In this document: positions 1 through 5,323 of the stretch, one piece after another
Numbering within the stretch: the first letter of the stretch is position 1
Layout: every line of letters begins with the position of its first letter
The notes under the pieces: generated by a model
Databases searched by the model: none
Seen by the model: the letters and a program-made list of their open reading frames with translations, nothing else
Told to the model about the DNA's origin: nothing
Assembly: GCA_002919115.1 (NCBI GenBank)
Contig: PKER01000056.1
Coordinates: 1 to 9,338 of the forward strand
DNA length: 9,338 nucleotides
DNA from: a bacterium
Lineage (GTDB): Bacteria > Actinomycetota > Thermoleophilia > Solirubrobacterales > 70-9
Direction: 5' to 3'
Program-made: the position numbers and the translations under genes

Positions 1-98
1 CCCACCTCCTCGGCGAGCGCCTCGGCCTCCTCGTCCGACGTGCCCCTGCCGATCACGGCGATCTGGGGCGGGCGGTTGTCCGGCACGGCCGTAGTCAC
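1..98 (-). CDS. TIGR00725/LOG-like SLOG-domain protein, N-terminal fragment (runs off left edge)
   Basis: Reading leftward from a GTG at 98-96, 32 codons stay open to the window edge. The start reads MTTAVPDNRPPQIAVIGRG and is followed by TSDEEAEALAEEVG. The strand-loop-helix pattern I-x-V-I-G-x-G-x(5)-E-x(4)-LA-EEVG is how the TIGR00725 branch of the lysine-decarboxylase-like/LOG (SLOG Rossmann) proteins begins. Members bind nucleotides or related ligands, and most of this branch is functionally uncharacterised. The frame is closed upstream by a stop at 140-138. No Shine-Dalgarno is visible just before the GTG, and the start lies one base beyond a palindromic repeat. Translation may therefore be leaderless, or may start at the in-frame GTG at 86. 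Only about 32 residues are visible, so the family call rests on one motif. Confidence 0.5.
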   Translation of the reverse strand, partial: MTTAVPDNRPPQIAVIGRGTSDEEAEALAEEV

Positions 99-99
99 G

Positions 100-140
100 T
101 GATCGAGGTTTCTAGTCCACCAGACGAGAAAAGTCGATCA
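100..140. repeat. Palindromic repeat unit 1
   Basis: 41-bp hairpin. The outer seven base pairs TGATCGA/TCGATCA are perfect, and 15 of 18 arm positions pair around a 5-nt loop. Mismatches fall at arm positions 8, 9 and 15. The unit ends one base from the GTG start at 98. Confidence 0.8.
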
Positions 141-160
141 GGGCCGCGAGCTTGCGCCCG

Positions 161-201
161 TGATCGAGGTTTCTAGTCGAGGAAACGAGCAAACTCGATC
201 G
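161..201. repeat. Palindromic repeat unit 2
   Basis: Second unit, 61 bp after the first. The left arm shares its first 20 bases with unit 1, while the right arm diverges more (AAACTCGATCG). The outermost pair is lost and the internal stem keeps most pairs. Confidence 0.8.
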
Positions 202-220
202 CGGCGGTGGGGTGCGCTCG

Positions 221-261
221 TGATCGAGGTTGCTGGTCCGGGAGACGAGGAAAGTCGATCA
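221..261. repeat. Palindromic repeat unit 3, overlapping the helicase stop codon
   Basis: Third unit, 60 bp after the second. About 14 of 18 arm positions pair around a 5-nt loop. The first three bases on the minus strand (261-259) are the TGA stop of the helicase gene, so the repeat supplies the end of that reading frame. Confidence 0.8.
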
Positions 262-2583
262 CCGGTCGGCGGCCGCCAGCATCCCGCGCATGAGCTCCAG
301 CGAGCCCTGCTTGTGGAGCGGCTCGTTCAGGTTCCCGCACTTCGGGCTCTGCACGCACGAGGGGCAGCCGCGCTCGCACGGGCACTCGCCGACGAGCCGG
401 GCGGCGTCGCCGACCAACCGGTCGAAGCGCTCGAAGCCGCGGCGGGAGATGCCCACGCCGCCCGGGTGGCCGTCGTAGATGAAGATCGTCGGCCGGCCGG
501 TCTGGAAGTGGACGTTGGTGGACAGCCCGCCGATGTCCCAGCGGTCGCACATCGCGAGCAGCGGGAGCACCGCGATCTGGGCGTGCTCGGCGGCGTGCAG
601 CGCGCCGAGCTGGACGTCGGGCGGCAGCGCGGCGGGGCCGGCGAGCTCGTCGGGGAGCACGTACCAGAGCGCCTGCGTCGGGAAGTTCTGCTCGGGAAGC
701 TCAAGGCCGACCAGGTCGATCACCTCGTGGTCCGCGAGCCGCTTGCGCTGGTAGGCGATCACCTGCTCGGTCACGGAGACCTCGCCGAAGTTGAGCTCGC
801 AGCCGAGCCGCTCGGTGCGCTCGCCCATCCGCTCGATGAAGACCATCGTCTCCTTCTTGGGCTGCGTGTACCAGTCGCCGTCGAAGGGCTCGACGATCGC
901 GCGGCGCGCCTCCAGGTCGAGCTCGCGCACCTCGTAGGAGCGGCCGAGGTGCAGGTAGACAGCGCCGGGGTGCACGGTGGTGAACGCGCGCTCGGCCTCG
1001 ACCAGGCCGAGCATCTCGCCCGAGCTCACGTCGACCACGGCGACGGCGTCCGGCGAGGCCGAGCGCAGCGCCACCTCGCCCGCGGGGAAGCCCGGCCCGC
1101 GCGGCAGGTAGCGCCCGTCGCGCGAGCGGCGCAGCTGCCCGGCGGACACCAGCTCGTCGGCCCGCTCGCGCCAGCCCTCGCCCAGGATCTCGTCGTCGGC
1201 GGAGCCCGGCTGGGGCGGGGCGCCGCCGAGCGGGATCTCGTAGGCGGCGCTTAAGACGTGCCCGGCCTGGATGCGCTCGTTGCGGTGGTCGAGGATCGCC
1301 GCCTCGACCGGGCGGCCGAGGAACTCCTCGGGGTGGCGGCAGAAGAACTGGTCGAGCGCGTCCTCCCCGGCGATGTAGATCGCAAGCCCCTCCGAGCGCC
1401 GGCCCGCGCGGCCCCACATCTGGCGCAGGCTCGCGACGGTGCCGGGGAAGGTCACGCAGATCGAGGCGTCGAGCTCGCCGATGTCGATGCCGAGCTCGAG
1501 CGCGTCGGTGGCGACCACCCCGAGCAGCTCGCCCGCCATCAGCCGCGCCTCGATCTCGCGGCGCTGCTGCGGCGTGTATCCGGCGCGGTAGGGCGCGATC
1601 CGCTCGGCCAGCTCGCCCTGGCCGCGCTCCTCGAGGCGCTGGCGCGCGAAGCGCTGGATCAGCTCGATGCCCTTGCGCGAGCGCAGGAAACAGATCGTGC
1701 GCAGGCCCTCGGAGACCAGGTCGGCGAGCAGCTCCGCGCCCTCCGAGAGCGCCGAGCGCCGCTTCTGCGTTGCCTCGTCGATCACCGGCGGGTTCCACAT
1801 CACGATCCGCCTGCCCGCGCGCGGCGCGCCGTCCTCCCCGACCACGCTCACCGGCTCGCCCACCAGGCGCTCGCCGAGCTCCTGCGGGTTCGCGATCGTC
1901 GCCGAGGCGAGCAGAAAGCGCGGGTCCGAGCCGTAGAGCCGCGCCACGCGCCGCAGGCGGCGCAGCACGTTCGCGACGTGCGAGCCGAAGACGCCGCGGT
2001 AGGTGTGCGCCTCGTCGACGACGACCCAGCGCAGGTTCGCGAAGAAGTCGCCCCAGCGCTTGTGGTGGGGGAGCACGCCGACGTGGAGCATGTCCGGGTT
2101 GGAGAGCAGCAGGTTCGACCGGCGGCGGATCTGCGGCCGGTCCTCGCGCGGGGTGTCGCCGTCGTAGATCGCGTGGCGCAGGAACGGCAGGCGCAGCTCG
2201 GCGAGCTTGCGCGCCTGGTCCTGGGCGAGCGCCTTCATCGGGTAGAGGTAGAGCGCCCGCGCGTGGTCGTCGAGCGCGAGCCCCTCGAGCACCGGCAGGT
2301 TGAAGGCGAGCGACTTGCCCGAGGCCGTGCCGCTCGTGACGATCACGTGCCGGTGGGCGGCCTCGCCGAGCGCCTCGTTCTGGTGCGCGTAGAGGCGCTT
2401 GATCCCGGCCTCGCGCAGGGCGTCGGCGAGCGCGGGCTCCAGGTCGCGGGGGAACGGCACGGTGACCGCGGGGCGCGGCTCCTCGAAGCTCGTCGCCACC
2501 AGGCGGCCGTCGTCGGCGCCCAGGGCGATCACGTTGCGCCAGGCGCGGTCGATGCGCGTGCCTGACTCGGGCGCCGCGGCCAC
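259..2583 (-). CDS. mrfA: DEAH-box helicase with C-terminal DUF1998 four-cysteine module (MrfA/YprA/Hrq1 family)
   Basis: This 774-residue superfamily 2 helicase has all core motifs. They are AHQNEAL (about 66-72), Walker A GTASGKS (85-91), YPMKALAQDQ (Ia), DEAH (190-193), SAT (227-229), TICFLRSRKG (IV), ATDALELGIDIG (V) and QMWGRAGRRS (VI). The C-terminus carries C736-x3-C740-x2-C743-x5-C749 followed by GNLNEPLHKQGS. This is the metal-binding DUF1998 signature of B. subtilis MrfA and relatives of yeast Hrq1, which unwind DNA 3'-5' and, in Bacillus, act in mitomycin-lesion repair with the exonuclease MrfB. Length matches the family. The GTG start at 2583 overlaps the folP stop (TAGTG), implying translational coupling. 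The frame stays open far upstream, but that part reads as arginine-rich shadow of folP and lacks family sequence. No mrfB-like gene is in the window. Function in this organism is inferred by homology; the MrfA name is family-level. Confidence 0.88.
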   Translation of the reverse strand: MAAAPESGTRIDRAWRNVIALGADDGRLVATSFEEPRPAVTVPFPRDLEPALADALREAGIKRLYAHQNEALGEAAHRHVIVTSGTASGKSLAFNLPVLEGLALDDHARALYLYPMKALAQDQARKLAELRLPFLRHAIYDGDTPREDRPQIRRRSNLLLSNPDMLHVGVLPHHKRWGDFFANLRWVVVDEAHTYRGVFGSHVANVLRRLRRVARLYGSDPRFLLASATIANPQELGERLVGEPVSVVGEDGAPRAGRRIVMWNPPVIDEATQKRRSALSEGAELLADLVSEGLRTICFLRSRKGIELIQRFARQRLEERGQGELAERIAPYRAGYTPQQRREIEARLMAGELLGVVATDALELGIDIGELDASICVTFPGTVASLRQMWGRAGRRSEGLAIYIAGEDALDQFFCRHPEEFLGRPVEAAILDHRNERIQAGHVLSAAYEIPLGGAPPQPGSADDEILGEGWRERADELVSAGQLRRSRDGRYLPRGPGFPAGEVALRSASPDAVAVVDVSSGEMLGLVEAERAFTTVHPGAVYLHLGRSYEVRELDLEARRAIVEPFDGDWYTQPKKETMVFIERMGERTERLGCELNFGEVSVTEQVIAYQRKRLADHEVIDLVGLELPEQNFPTQALWYVLPDELAGPAALPPDVQLGALHAAEHAQIAVLPLLAMCDRWDIGGLSTNVHFQTGRPTIFIYDGHPGGVGISRRGFERFDRLVGDAARLVGECPCERGCPSCVQSPKCGNLNEPLHKQGSLELMRGMLAAADR

Positions 2584-3500
2584 TAGACGCGCAGCCGGGT
2601 CTCGTAGCGCTCGGCCGGCCGCTCGCGCCGCACCTCCTCGGGGACGCGCAGCGCGGGGTCGACCGACTCCGGGTCGCGCAGGGCGGCGCGCACCGTGAGG
2701 AAGTCGCGCGTCTCGCGCACGTCGTGGACGCGCAGCATGTGCACCCCGGCGGCGGCGCCGTGGGCGACCGCGGCCAGCGAGCCGCCCAGCCGCTCCGAGG
2801 GGCGGCGCTTGGTGAGCGCGCCGATGAAGTCCTTGCGGGAGGAGGCGAGCATCACCGCGTAGCCAAGGCCGACGATCTCGCCGAGCCCGGCGAGCAGCTC
2901 CACGGTCTGCCGGGGGGTCTTGGCGAAGTCGGGACCCGGGTCGAGCACGATCGAGCTCTTGCGAACGCCCGCGGCCTCGAGCCGCGCTGCCGCGTCGGCC
3001 AGCCAGCGGCGCACGTGCGCGACCACCCCGTCCGGGTAGAGGTCCGGGTCCCAGCGCGAGACCTTCGGCGGGGTCTCGGTGTGCACGATGACCGCGGCCG
3101 CGCCGGTGCGCGCGCAGAGCTCGGCCATCCCGGGGTCGGCGAACCCGCTGATGTCGTTCACGATCCGCGCGCCGGCCTCGATCGCCACCTGGGCGACCGG
3201 CGGCTTGTAGGTGTCGATCGCGACCGGCACGCCCCAGCCCGCGATCTCCTCCACCGGGGCGGCGATGCGCTCGCACTCCTCCTCGACGCTCACCGGCGGG
3301 CGGTTCGAGACGTTCGACTCGCCGCCCACCTCGATCACCTCCGCGCCCGCCTCAAGCAGCGCCTCCGCGCGCTTCAGCACGCCGCCCAGCGAGCGCGTGC
3401 TGCCCGCGTCCGAGAAGGAGTCGGGGGTCGCGTTGACCACGCCGACGATGAGGGGCGAGCCGCTCAGGTCGATCTCCAGGTCGCGAGCCGTCAATAGCAT
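2583..3500 (-). CDS. folP: Dihydropteroate synthase-like pterin-binding protein (FolP, possibly FolP2-type)
   Basis: This 305-residue TIM-barrel protein of the DHPS family would join dihydropterin pyrophosphate and p-aminobenzoate in folate synthesis. Visible pterin-site elements are VNATPDSFSDAG (22-33), D96 in AIDTYKP, N115 in VNDISGF, D187 in LDPGPDFAK, K223 in SRKDFIG and R257/H259 in RVHDV. Two regions are unusual. Loop 2 reads EVGGESNVSNRPP where canonical enzymes have DVGGESTRPG, and HTETPPK (140-146) replaces the usual MH-x-RG segment. The last ~30 residues form an Arg/Glu-rich tail. The ATG at 3500 was chosen because a GAGG lies 8 nt upstream; an in-frame ATG at 3518 has none. The gene is divergent from a gpgS-like gene, as an adjacent partner. 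M. tuberculosis folP2 also lies beside gpgS, and mycobacterial FolP2 is reported not to replace DHPS. Family is sure; catalytic role is uncertain. Confidence 0.88.
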   Translation of the reverse strand: MLLTARDLEIDLSGSPLIVGVVNATPDSFSDAGSTRSLGGVLKRAEALLEAGAEVIEVGGESNVSNRPPVSVEEECERIAAPVEEIAGWGVPVAIDTYKPPVAQVAIEAGARIVNDISGFADPGMAELCARTGAAAVIVHTETPPKVSRWDPDLYPDGVVAHVRRWLADAAARLEAAGVRKSSIVLDPGPDFAKTPRQTVELLAGLGEIVGLGYAVMLASSRKDFIGALTKRRPSERLGGSLAAVAHGAAAGVHMLRVHDVRETRDFLTVRAALRDPESVDPALRVPEEVRRERPAERYETRLRV

Positions 3501-3534
3501 TGGCCGAGCCTCGCCCATGGGCCTGCCGATGCTA
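3495..3534. promoter_or_regulatory. Divergent folP/gpgS promoter region with mirrored TAGCAT elements
   Basis: TAGCAT (TANNNT, a -10-like hexamer) occurs on the plus strand at 3495-3500 and on the minus strand at 3534-3529. Each is the complement of the first codons ATG-CTA of the opposite gene. Transcription from them would give leaders of roughly 20 nt for each gene. No convincing -35 hexamer was found 16-18 bp upstream of either, so this is tentative. Confidence 0.35.
3509..3512 (-). promoter_or_regulatory. Ribosome binding site deciding the folP start
   Basis: GAGG on the minus strand lies 8 nt before the ATG at 3500. It favours that start over the in-frame ATG at 3518, which sits inside the palindrome GCCCATGGGC (3513-3522). 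Confidence 0.5.
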
Positions 3535-4410
3535 GCGACGTACCACCATTCCGAGTTCTCGGCCGAGGCGGCGCTCGAGGCCAAGCGAGAGCCGGTCTCC
3601 GTCTGCATCCCGGCGCGCGACACCGGCGACCTCGCGGGCCGCACCGTCGAACAGGTCATGGAGCTCGTCGAGCTCGGGCTGGTGGACCAGGTGCTCGTGA
3701 TCGACGGCTCGCGCGGGACGGACACCGCGGCGGCGGCGCGCGCGGCCGGCGCCGAGGTCCTGCGCGAGGAGGAGCTCCTGCCCGACGCGGGACCGGCGCT
3801 CGGCAAGGGCGATGCGATGTGGCGCGGGCTGTCGCGCTGCACGGGCGAGCTCGTCTGCTTCGTCGACTCCGACCTCTACGACTTCCAGGCAGCCCACGTC
3901 GTGGCGCTGCTCGCGCCGCTGTTGCTCGACGAGGCGCTCGCGTTCACCAAGGCGACCTACGAGCGGCCGCTGATCGTCGGGGGCACGGAGCTGCGCGGCG
4001 AGGGCGGGCGCGTCACCGAGCTCACCGCGCGCCCGCTGCTCGAGCTCTTCTTCCCCGAGGCAGCCGCGTTCCGCCAGCCGCTCGCCGGCGAGTGCGCGGG
4101 TCGCCGCTGGGCCTTCGAGCGGATCCCGTTCTGCACCGGCTACGGGGTCGAGATCGCGATGATCGTGGACCTCGTCGCGGCGCTCGGCCTGGAGCGCATG
4201 GCGCAGGTGGACCTGGGGGTGCGCCGCAACCCGAACCAGTCGCTGCGCAACCTCGGCGAGATGGCGCGCGACGTCGCCGCCGCGCTGCTCCAGCGCGTCG
4301 AGGAGGTGCCCGACGGCGTCGCGGAGCGCGCCGGGGCGCGGCTCGTCGAGCGGCCCCCGCTCGCCGAGTGGGCGGCGCGCGGCAGCGTGGACTCGCGCGC
4401 CGCGCTGTAG
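3529..4410 (+). CDS. gpgS: GT81 glucosyl- (or mannosyl-) 3-phosphoglycerate synthase
   Basis: This 293-residue GT-A glycosyltransferase transfers a hexose from a nucleotide sugar to 3-phosphoglycerate. That is the first step to glucosylglycerate (precursor of mycobacterial methylglucose lipopolysaccharide, or a compatible solute elsewhere) or to mannosylglycerate. Landmarks are TYHHSEF at the N-terminus, VSVCIPARD (23-31), VLVIDGSRGTD (55-65), GKGDAMWRGL (92-101) and the metal-binding DSD (113-115) in CFVDSDLYDF. KATYERP, GGRVTELTARPLL, PLAGECAGRR, CTGYGVE and VDLGVRRNPNQSL follow. These are the typical GpgS/MpgS GT81 blocks. The ATG at 3529 is preferred to the in-frame ATG at 3517, which would overlap the folP leader further; neither has a strong RBS. 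The gene is followed 47 bp later by a HAD phosphatase on the same strand, a likely operon partner. The sugar donor (UDP/GDP-glucose or GDP-mannose) cannot be read from sequence. Confidence 0.85.
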   Translation: MLATYHHSEFSAEAALEAKREPVSVCIPARDTGDLAGRTVEQVMELVELGLVDQVLVIDGSRGTDTAAAARAAGAEVLREEELLPDAGPALGKGDAMWRGLSRCTGELVCFVDSDLYDFQAAHVVALLAPLLLDEALAFTKATYERPLIVGGTELRGEGGRVTELTARPLLELFFPEAAAFRQPLAGECAGRRWAFERIPFCTGYGVEIAMIVDLVAALGLERMAQVDLGVRRNPNQSLRNLGEMARDVAAALLQRVEEVPDGVAERAGARLVERPPLAEWAARGSVDSRAAL

Positions 4411-4457
4411 GCGCCTGGCGCCCATCGCGAGCGCGGGCGGCTAGGTTTGGGCGCCGC

Positions 4458-5273
4458 ATGGCGATCCGCTGCGTCTACACGGACCTCGACGGCACCCTGC
4501 TCGGCCCCGGGGGCTCGCTCTTCCGCGACCCCGAGGGCAACTTCTCGCTGCGGCAGGCACGCGCGCTCGAGGCGTGCCACCGCGCCGGGGTCGAGGTCGT
4601 GATCATGTCCGGCCGCAAGGAGGCGCAGGTGATGGCCGACGCGCGCCTGCTCGGCCAGACCTCCTATATCTACGAGGCGGGCTGCGCGGTGATGATCGAC
4701 GGCGAGCGCACGCTGCTCACCGGCAGCTGGCAGCCCAACGAGAAGGGGACGCCCGCCGAGCAGCTGCTGGCCGCCGGCGTCGCCGACGCGCTGTTCGAGC
4801 GCTTCGCCGGGCGGCTCGAGTGGCACGAACCCTGGCACCACGGGCGCGAGTTCTCGCTGCTCATGCGCGGCAAGGTCGACGTCGACGAGGCCAACGCCCT
4901 GATCCGGGAGCTGGGCTACGACGACCTGCGCTTCCTCGACAACGGGGCGATCGGCCGGCGGATGGAGGGCGTCGAGGGCCGCGCGCACGCCTACCACCTG
5001 GTCCCCGGCGGCGCGAGCAAGGCGGGCGGCGTGGAGTTCCACCGGCGCGCGCGGGGCTACGCGCCCGAGGAGTGCATCGCGATCGGCGACTCGATCGAGG
5101 ACCTGGAGTCGGCGCCATCGGTGGGCCGCTTCTTCTGCGTGGCCAACGGCCCAGCGAACGACGAGAACCTGAGCGCCGCGCTCTCCCGCTTCCCCAACGT
5201 CACCGTGACCGAGGGCGCCATGGGCGACGGCTTCTACGAGGCCGTCGTCAGCTCACTGGTCGCGCGCGACTAG
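4458..5273 (+). CDS. HAD-IIB phosphatase, probable glucosyl/mannosyl-3-phosphoglycerate phosphatase
   Basis: This 271-residue soluble HAD enzyme has the nucleophile motif D9-L-D11-G-T (TDLDGTLL), motif II S51-G-R, the motif III lysine in GGASKAGG and the Mg-binding acidic motif GDSIEDLES. A large cap inserted between motifs II and III marks class IIB (Cof/MPGP type). Length and the pattern SGRK...YIYEAG...GASK...GDS match mannosyl-3-phosphoglycerate phosphatase-like proteins. Coming 47 bp after a GT81 synthase, it would plausibly remove the phosphate from the synthase product. This is an inference from context, because mycobacterial GpgP belongs to a different (histidine phosphatase) family. 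The ATG at 4458 starts directly at the HAD strand. No Shine-Dalgarno is evident. A TAGGTT (4442-4447) ten bases upstream could be a -10 for a near-leaderless transcript, but this is weak. Confidence 0.8.
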   Translation: MAIRCVYTDLDGTLLGPGGSLFRDPEGNFSLRQARALEACHRAGVEVVIMSGRKEAQVMADARLLGQTSYIYEAGCAVMIDGERTLLTGSWQPNEKGTPAEQLLAAGVADALFERFAGRLEWHEPWHHGREFSLLMRGKVDVDEANALIRELGYDDLRFLDNGAIGRRMEGVEGRAHAYHLVPGGASKAGGVEFHRRARGYAPEECIAIGDSIEDLESAPSVGRFFCVANGPANDENLSAALSRFPNVTVTEGAMGDGFYEAVVSSLVARD

Positions 5274-5323
5274 GCCGCCCCGTCCGGCTCCGCGCTCCCT
5301 TCAACCTCCTGATCGTCGCTGCC

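Larger units (their letters stand above)
99..261. repeat. Array of three tandem ~60-bp palindromic repeats filling an intergenic gap
   Basis: Three units begin at 100, 161 and 221 (periods 61 and 60). Each consists of a 41-bp imperfect palindrome plus a ~20-bp spacer. On the minus strand every unit follows GATCGA-S-TTT-N-CTCGT-YT-NNN-GAC-YAG-M-AACCTCGATCA. The spacer after units 3 and 2 (minus-strand order) starts with the shared CGRGCGCA. The variable positions cluster in the loop. The array spans the whole gap between the helicase stop (inside the third palindrome) and the start codon at 98. It could be a transcription-terminating or mRNA-stabilising hairpin array, a REP-like repeat family, or a tandem operator for the gene at 98. 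The sequence does not decide between these. Confidence 0.85.

Noticed and set aside
99..261. CRISPR array
   Set aside because: There are only three units. The 20-bp spacers partly resemble each other, the repeats are palindromic across 41 bp and vary between copies, and no cas gene is nearby.
173..261. Peptide-coding interpretation of the repeats (minus-strand IDF-x-R-x-x-D pattern in each unit)
   Set aside because: Each unit can be read as (V/A/L)I(D/E)F-x-R-(L/F)-x-D, with stops right after in two of the three. However, the units are not in frame with the helicase, and the similarity follows from the shared DNA palindrome.
160..1254. Long plus-strand open frame opposite the helicase
   Set aside because: It has low-complexity Arg/Ala/Leu/Val composition and no family motif. 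The opposite strand encodes unmistakable helicase/DUF1998 sequence. It is a shadow caused by GC-rich third positions.
1258..2565. Plus-strand 435-codon open frame
   Set aside because: It is antisense to helicase motifs I-VI and has Arg/Ala-rich, domain-free composition.
2584..3276. In-frame upstream extension of the helicase
   Set aside because: The frame is open, but it overlaps all the recognisable folP motifs in another frame and is arginine-rich nonsense. The GTG overlapping the folP stop is the sensible start.
3501..3842. N-terminal extension of the folP frame
   Set aside because: The Ser/Pro/Arg-rich translation is antisense to the start of the GT81 gene. DHPS homology begins at the ATG at 3500, which has a good RBS.
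4411..4457. Terminator or attenuator between gpgS and the HAD gene (GGCGCCC ... GGGCGCC)
   Set aside because: Arms are only 7 bp with a 25-nt loop, in a stretch where GC-rich complementarity is common. This is not enough to separate the two genes into different transcripts.
3532..5042. Minus-strand open frames opposite gpgS and the HAD gene
   Set aside because: They are shadow frames with no motifs; the plus-strand products have clear catalytic motifs.
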